Shown here: positions 58,622 through 64,000 of the stretch, in pieces
Layout of the letters: every line of letters begins with the position of its first letter
Position numbering within the stretch: position 1 is the stretch's first letter
DNA from: Procambarus clarkii
Taxonomy: Eukaryota; Arthropoda; Malacostraca; Decapoda; Cambaridae
Direction: 5' to 3'
Assembly: GCF_040958095.1 (NCBI RefSeq)
Contig: NC_091228.1
Coordinates: 7,790,936-7,854,935, forward strand
Length of the DNA: 64,000 bases
Translations under genes and position numbers: made by a program
The notes under the pieces: model-generated
The model's input: the letters and a program-made list of their open reading frames with translations, nothing else
Database searches by the model: none
Told to the model about the DNA's origin: nothing

Positions 58622-59685
58622 GTTAAAATACACCTATACCCAACATTTTCAATAATTCTCAATGAGTACGTGTATTATTTTTCATTTGATTATTCATTTA
58701 GTGGAGTTCTTAAAGTCTTTTCACTTCCACAACTTTTTCAATAAATTCAGAATCTTCTTTTATTTTCAGCACTTACATGTTACAGATGTTCCCATTAAAT
58801 CCTAATTTTCTAGTAGATTTCAGAATTTCACTTCTATGTCAAATGTTTCCTTAAATTACAAGTGCTCTATTACACTCAGAATGTTCTATTTCACTCAGGA
58901 TTTCACCTCGAGATCATTACGTATGTTTCAATTGAAGATTTTCATATAAATCCAAACAATTTTCATTCAGAATTTTTTATTCAAATTAGAAAACTTTTTT
59001 CGGGTCTCGGCTTTCCCTTTAATTGCAGACTTTACATTTAAATACATAAGTTTAAATTAATTCCAGACATACCCAGCAATTCCAGGTATCCCTCTAAAAT
59101 TCCAGACATACCCTAGACGTTCCAGACATTCCACACAATCCCTACAATTCTACACATATTCTACAAATCCACACATGCCATACAATTTCACATATACCTT
59201 AAAAATCCACACATTCAAGCTTTCCTTCTGCCTTTCCAATTCCCCTTTACCAAGGGGAACAAAATAAAGGTCAAGATAATCGGATTATACGAAATATTAG
59301 ATTTACGGGAATTATTGGAATTATAGGAACTAGAGAGAAACGATGGACTATAATCCTCCAGATTGAGGATCGACAATCGATGTTTTTTTTTCATAATTCC
59401 GAGCTTCGAGAAACAAAGTTTTAAAACCTATAATAACACGACTGAGACAGGGAGACAGGGAGACAGAGAGACAGAGAGACAGAGAGACAGAGAATGGGGG
59501 AGGAGTGTTGTTGTCAAATAGAAAGGAAAATAATATAGCCAAAGATCCTCGGGACACTTCAATATCGCCAAAACGATGGGTTTTATTGGAGTCGATATAC
59601 GATTTTTTTATTATTATAAAAAAAAACAATAATGATACTAATAATAATATACTCTGGGTTAGATTCATCATCTTTAAAAAATTAT
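58622..59685. other. AT-rich DNA, no gene recognised
   Basis: 59070-59210 has loose ATTCCAGACATACC repeats. 59445-59490 has a short GACAGAGA array. Confidence 0.55.
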
Positions 59686-59689
59686 TTGC

Positions 59690-59972
59690 GCGTACTAACA
59701 GCTCTTCTTGAAGACCTCCAAAGCTGTACTGAATAGCAAACTTGGTCACTCCCCAAGTGACCAAGCGAGATCAGCTTAAGAGGGGATCTGGGAGTTATCA
59801 TTAGAAGGGATCCAACATATGAATACAAATTAACAAATCTTGGAGATAAGGCCAAGAAGGAACTAAGATCCATATCCAAAAGGTTTTGTAATAAGAGCTG
59901 AAACATTGTCCTTCAGTTATTTGTTGACTTGGTGGAACTGCACATTTAATTATACAGCGCAGGTTTGGGTAC
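59690..59972 (+). pseudogene. Decayed LINE fragment, thumb region
   Basis: Plus strand reads RGDLGVIIRRDPTYEYKLTN, then KKELRSISKRFCNKS, comparable to EKDLGVDITPNLSPEAHIKR and RLANIRTAFRNLCKES of LINE-A. A short SINE-1 tail begins directly after it. Confidence 0.65.
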
Positions 59973-60128
59973 TATCTTGAGGTTATCTTGAGGTTATCTT
60001 GAGGTTATCTTGAGGTTATCTTGAGGTTATCTTGAGGTTATCTTGAGGTCATCTTGAGGTCATCTTGAGGTTATCTTGAGGTTATCTTGAGGTTATCTTG
60101 AGGTTATCTTGAGATGATTTCGGGGCGT
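59973..60128 (-). mobile_element. SINE-1 reduced to an expanded 11-bp tail
   Basis: About 12 units of TTATCTTGAGG (two with GTCAT) and then only about 18 nt of SINE-1 body (GAGATGATTTCGGGGC). Other copies have one to three tail units. Confidence 0.9.
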
Positions 60129-60305
60129 TAGTCCATGCCAGTCCATTAGTTTAGACCATTAGTCCATCCTACTATACTATAGAATGGGTACAATTTATAT
60201 TGAGGATATTCGATGGAGATTCACTAAACATCAGAAATTAGAAATCTCCAGTACGAAATGTTTATGTTAACTCAGTTTAAATTCCCTAGAACGGAAATAA
60301 GTGAG

Positions 60306-60494
60306 AAGGGAAGGGAAGGGAACTATCAGGGAGGGAAAGCGCCAAACCAGTACGACTATATAGCACTGGGAAGGGGTCAGGATAAGGATTTGGGATGGGA
60401 CGGAGGGAAGGAATGGTACCCAACCACTTGGACGGTCGGGGATTAAACACCGACCTGCATGAAGCGAGACCGTCGCTCTACCGTCCAGCCGGTA
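60306..60494 (-). mobile_element. SINE-2, near full length
   Basis: Minus strand: CCGGCTGGACGGTAGAGCGA, GCAGGTCGGTGTTTAATCCC, then GGTTGGGTACCATTCC and GCTATATAGTCGTACTGG, ending GATAGTTCCCTTCCC. Confidence 0.9.
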
Positions 60495-60690
60495 AGACGT
60501 AGAGCCCCACACACCTAACCAGCGACAGGACACTGGTTCGAATCTCTAGGCAAGATGGGTAGAATGCACACAGATCCTTATGACAGTTCGGCTCAGTTAA
60601 CTGCGCAGTTACAGGTTACCTACTTGTATATAGTGTCTTCTGTTCAGAGGAGAGGTAGACATATAAGGCAGAAGATGAGCTGGTGGAACG
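60495..60690 (+). mobile_element. Possible further tRNA-like SINE
   Basis: CACTGGTTCGAATCTCTAGG is B-box-like and follows ACACACCTAACCAGCGACAG; then CAGTTACAGGTTACCTACTT. Directly abuts the head of SINE-2. Single copy. Confidence 0.4.
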
Positions 60691-60799
60691 GAAAATTGTT
60701 ATCCTGCTGACTATAGTCAATACCCATCTTCTCCTGTCCCCTTCGGATATACTAAACATATATGAGGCTTCTAGCGAGGGATGATAGCAGGAGAATTCT

Positions 60800-60979
60800 C
60801 AAAATATTAGCACAAGTTAGAACGCGAAACAATGGACTTAAATTGGGAAAGTTTAGATTAAAATATAAATAGGTGAACACTGGCTTGGAAATAGTGTGGC
60901 AGATCTGTGGAACAAGTTTCCAAGTAACATTATAGAAGCAATCTCAATGGAAAACTTTCATCATCAGGTGAAAAAAATA

Positions 60980-60985
<6 letters not shown>
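60800..60985 (+). pseudogene. Decayed LINE C-terminal fragment
   Basis: Plus strand reads IGEHWLGNSVADLWNKFPSN and EAISMENFHHQV, matching the family signature FSNRVVDLWNQLPRN and VGSLDCFKHG of LINE-B more than LINE-A. Confidence 0.65.

Positions 60986-61017
<32 letters not shown>
60980..61017. repeat. (TA)n microsatellite
   Basis: About 17 TA units joined to the LINE fragment end. Confidence 0.9.
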
Positions 61018-61019
<2 letters not shown>

Positions 61020-61289
61020 ATGCGGATTTATTTTAGACATTTTTCTCTGGATGCTGTCATGATGCCCTTATGGCTAGTCCTCTTCTTTTGGTGCTATGTC
61101 ATTCTCAGACTGCTTCTCCATTCCTCTTAATTTTGTTATCTACTTCTGCTCTGCTATGTCTGCATTGCATCCCTTTTACATCAAGGCATTGCCCATCAAA
61201 CCATTGGGATAGGGCCTGGTCTAGTTTTCAGCTGTATCTATCTATGTATATGTACAGAGTTCATTGCAATTGCATTATTAAAGATTAAA

Positions 61290-61455
61290 GCAAAGTGTTC
61301 GCTGGAGAGAGAGAGAGAGAGAGAAAAAGACAGGGAGAGAAAGACGGACAAACAGTCAGACTGATGGAAAGAGAGAGACAGATCGAAAGAGAGACAAAAA
61401 GTAAGAGAGAAATTGGAAGACTAAAAGCGAAAGTCAGAGAGAGAGAGAACGGGAA
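61290..61455. repeat. GA-rich array
   Basis: GAGAGAAAGA-type repeats; lysine/arginine-rich frame is an artefact. Confidence 0.85.
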
Positions 61456-61512
61456 GTTAACAAAATACTCGACAATATTAACGAAATTCCCTCTGGCTCT
61501 CTCCCACTGCAG

Positions 61513-61654
61513 ATAAATTTGGCCACGTCGACAAGAAACTCTACAACTTGAGGCCAGAGGGACTTCAAACTAGCTTCCCCAGACTTCGTGGCCAATTTAT
61601 TGCGAGGAATATTTGCACATTACACTCCATGTTTCGCTCGTATAATAAAATGAG
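61513..61654 (+). other. Candidate 142-nt exon (unproven)
   Basis: CCCTCTGGCTCTCTCCCACTGCAG ends at 61512 and is a good acceptor. A single frame stays open across 142 nt: KFGHVDKKLYNLRPEGLQTS, FPRLRGQFIARNICTLHSMF. ATGAG|GTCTGA at 61655 is a plausible donor; a GT array begins 20 nt later. The sequence looks like ordinary protein, but no family was recognised and no second exon was found. Confidence 0.35.
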
Positions 61655-61666
61655 GTCTGAGGAGAG

Positions 61667-61673
<7 letters not shown>

Positions 61674-61742
<69 letters not shown>
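61674..61742. repeat. (GT)n microsatellite
   Basis: About 33 GT units. Confidence 0.95.
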
Positions 61743-61899
61743 AGACTGGTTGCGTGTAAAACAAATATAGGAGTGTAAGAACACATTTTTGGGGAATTCG
61801 ATACTACGAAGAATAAGTCGTTATTACCAGCAGATGTATTCATAAATTCAGTATACCAAGTTAGAGAGAAAAGACTCACCACATTGAACGAGTTTCAAT

Positions 61900-62106
61900 A
61901 CGTTTCTTATGGGCAGAAATTAATTGCCAAATCACTATCCCATTCAGAATGTATTCCAAGCAGCATTAAATTTCCATGAAAAACTTTTTTTCCACCGAAT
62001 GGATATGCCATTGATCATAATGCTTTGGGTGACGACTGATGTTGATTCACCGGAAGATATGCTGACCAGACTAGCGGTGAGAAGGGAAGGGATGCTGAAC
62101 TGACTA
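61900..62106. other. Unique block, no gene recognised
   Basis: Non-repetitive, with TAATTGCCAAATCACTATCC and AAATTTCCATGAAAAAC. Not coding in any obvious frame. Confidence 0.35.
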
Positions 62107-62109
62107 GCG

Positions 62110-62400
62110 ATACACAGCCCCTGGAATCCTCAGTCCCAGCCCTGAAAGCCTCAATTCCAGCCCTGGAAGCCTCAATTCCAGCCCTGGAAGCCTCAATTCC
62201 AGCCCTGGAAGCCTCAATTCCAGCCCTGGAAGCCTCAATTCCAGCCCTGGAAGCCTCAATTCCAGCCCTGGAAGCCTCAATTCCAGCCCTGGAAGCCTCA
62301 ATCCCAGCCCTGGAAGCCTCAATCCCAGCCCTGGAAGCCTCAATCCCAGCCCTGGAAGCCTCAATCCCAGCCCTGGAAGCTTCAATCCAGTCCTGGAAAA
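62110..62400. repeat. 21-bp minisatellite, about 13 units
   Basis: Unit AGCCCTGGAAGCCTCAATTCC with ATCCC variants toward the right and ATCC at the end. The minus-strand LPGLELR repeat frame follows from 21 being divisible by three. Confidence 0.95.
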
Positions 62401-62847
62401 TTCGGTCCTATATCAGGGGTGCTTCAATCCCCACTCTTTGAACCTCACCCATGAGATATTAAGTGCCGAAAATTATTACCAATGCAAGCGCCTATCAATT
62501 GTAAATGAGGTCATTCCTTGGCATATTGATCATCGGCAATAGTGATCCATTATTGACCATCCATCAGAAAATGGAAATGAGGTTTCTTGCCCCCCTTAAC
62601 CCTCATAGTAAATATAAATGCGTCCCTTTATGAACATCAAATTACACTGAAAGACTTTTTGTCTCGATATTAATAATGGAGAATTAATACCATGGATTTC
62701 TAACCAAAGATTCAAATTATATATATATGTCGAATTAGTCTTGGATCAGTAAGGAATATTTGGCTTAGAGACATATGAGTGAATGAAACTGAAGAAGGAT
62801 TTTTGGATCATACACGGCAGCTGCAGTTTATATCATATTATAGATAT
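62401..62847. other. Unique AT-rich block with dense short motifs
   Basis: CAATTGTAAATGAGGTCATT, ATCCATTATTGACCATCC, AAAATGGAAATGAGG. Could be a conserved regulatory region; no evidence beyond composition. Confidence 0.25.
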
Positions 62848-63125
62848 CAGAGTGTGATAACCAAATCACACATTAGAAATGGAGAAATTACCATTTTCCG
62901 GAGAAATGACCGGTCCGTTATGGACCGAATAGTGGTCCAGGGCTTAATCTGAAATACAAGACTAGATAATGGTCCAGGACGGACCGGTCATTTCTCTGGA
63001 AAATGGTAAATTCTACCATTATCAAGTCGTGTATTTCAGATTAAGCCCAAGGACCATTATTCGGTCCAGGACGGATCGAAACGTCGTCGTTTCTGCATTT
63101 CTATCATCGTGTTTGATCCTTATAT
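62848..63125. mobile_element. Large nested hairpin, diverged relative of the hairpin element
   Basis: Starts AACCAAATCACACATTAGAA and ends near CGAAACGTCGTCG...ATTTCTATCATCGTGTTTGATC. Inside are inverted copies of AAATGACCGGTCCGT, GGTCCAGGACGGACCG and TTAATCTGAAATACAAGACT (62943-62962) with its complement near 63025-63050. Shares GGTCCAGGACGGACCGAAAC with the simple family but is longer and has at least two nested stems. Confidence 0.75.
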
Positions 63126-63576
63126 ATATATTATGTATCATTTGCGTGATTGTGTTTGGTGGAAGCAGCAGCAATGTACCCGGAGAGAGGCCTAAATATG
63201 CTTCCAAAACCCGCAATTACTCAGAGTAAAAATAAAAAACAGCTTTAAGATCTAAATGGGTTTGAGGACATAGCAATAAAGGCCACCGCAAAAAAGGACT
63301 AAGGGGCGTCAACACTGAAGACAAATGGTGATAAAATGAGGTGTTTACATGCGGTTGTTACGTTGTTGTAGAGAAACCCGATCTTTTATAGCGAGGAGGA
63401 AAATAAGTTTAATAAAATATAAATGTGTTTCGCCTCCCCTCTTCCTCTCCTAATGGAAAAAAAATGGTTTAGCGAGCGAGGCAGGTAAGGTTGGGTGTAA
63501 ATATGTCGAAGGGGTGGGAATTCCACCATTACGTCTGTAGATGACAACTCTTCCTGCTTCACTCCCTCCCTCCCTC
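63126..63576. other. Intergenic DNA, no gene recognised
   Basis: No repeat or coding feature supported. Confidence 0.5.
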
Positions 63577-63722
63577 CTGTTACCTAGCAGTAAAATAGGT
63601 ACCTGGGTGTTAGTCAGCTGTCACGGGCTGCTTCCTAGGGATGGAGGTCTGGTCGAGGACCGGGCCGCAGGGACACTAAAAAGCTCCGAAATCATCTCAA
63701 GATAACCTCAAGATAGATAACC
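63577..63722 (+). mobile_element. SINE-1, head missing
   Basis: CCTGTTACCTAGCAGTAAAA, GGTACCTGGGTGTTAGTCAG, GGTCTGGTCGAGGACCGGGC and two AAGATAACCTC tail units. 5'-truncated in the core. Confidence 0.9.
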
Positions 63723-63872
63723 TCCCTCTCTATCTCCCTCCCTCCATCGTTTCCAAGTTCACTCCAAGCTTCCCTACGTCCCTCCATCACTCCAAATCAC
63801 CTTAACTCCCAATACCAATTAACCCTTCCATCACTATCAACTATGCTCTCTAAAAAAAAATAACATTAAATA

Positions 63873-64000
63873 CATCTTGAGGTTATCTTGAGATGATTTC
63901 GGGGCTTTTTAGTGTCCCCTGCGGCCCGGTCCTCGACCAGGCCTCCACCCCCAGGAAGCAGCCCGTGACAGCTGACTAACTCCCAGGTACCTATTTACTG
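63873..64000 (-). mobile_element. SINE-1, cut by the window end
   Basis: Tail, GC-rich part and half of the core (to TAGGTACCTGGGAGTTAGTC on the minus strand). Oriented opposite to the copy at 63577-63722. Confidence 0.9.

Overview
This window looks like non-coding DNA from a large, repeat-rich eukaryotic genome. A decapod crustacean, possibly a crayfish, is the best guess. The evidence is very dense dinucleotide microsatellites, at least a dozen minisatellites, several tRNA-derived SINE families, 5'-truncated non-LTR retrotransposons, and no bacterial gene organisation. The organism call is inference. No complete host gene can be supported. Most long open frames lie in tandem repeats or are retrotransposon fragments.

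The main mobile element is a non-LTR retrotransposon, here called LINE-A, of the Jockey/CR1 type. The best copy (38432-40675, minus) has a 718-residue open frame with an intact reverse transcriptase core and no endonuclease domain. Further copies or relatives lie at 9285-11449, 11513-11680, 15874-16048, 33490-33850, 42795-43160 (+), 48188-48765, 48880-49180 (+), 50230-50750, 50940-51011, 55078-55192, 55207-55498, 59690-59975 (+) and 60800-60985 (+). A second family, LINE-B, ends in an ATGTTCTT-like tail (16797-17110 minus, plus three tails on the plus strand up to 17930).

SINE-1 has a tRNA-like head, a shared core and a TTATCTTGAGG tail (about ten copies). SINE-2 has a CGGTAGAGCG head (about six copies). 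Several other tRNA-like heads occur once each. A fourth repeat type is a palindromic hairpin element (3781-3931, 5753-5969, 15404-15579, 19616-19789, 58418-58609, with a single-arm 100-bp copy at 57251-57350), flanked by 10-13 bp target duplications.

Layout: 0-9 kb holds simple repeats, SINEs and hairpins in AT-rich DNA; 9-17 kb LINE-A and LINE-B copies; 17-22 kb SINEs and hairpins; 22.3-23.8 kb a 33-bp minisatellite with about 42 units; 24-38 kb AT-rich or pyrimidine/purine-rich DNA with minisatellites; 38-41 kb the best LINE-A; 41-55 kb remnants and minisatellites; 55-62 kb LINE tails, possible exons and hairpins; 62-64 kb a minisatellite, a complex hairpin and two SINEs in inverted orientation.

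The two strongest leads are: (1) LINE-A copies are bracketed on both sides by (AC/GT)n arrays, which suggests microsatellite-directed insertion; (2) the hairpin element has one constant end, the other end variable, and target duplications of 10-13 bp, which suggests retroposition of a fold-back RNA. A recurring pyrimidine tract - short island - purine tract arrangement with splice-site-like borders (for example 455-905 and 34470-35290) may mark real small exons, but nothing here proves a host gene.
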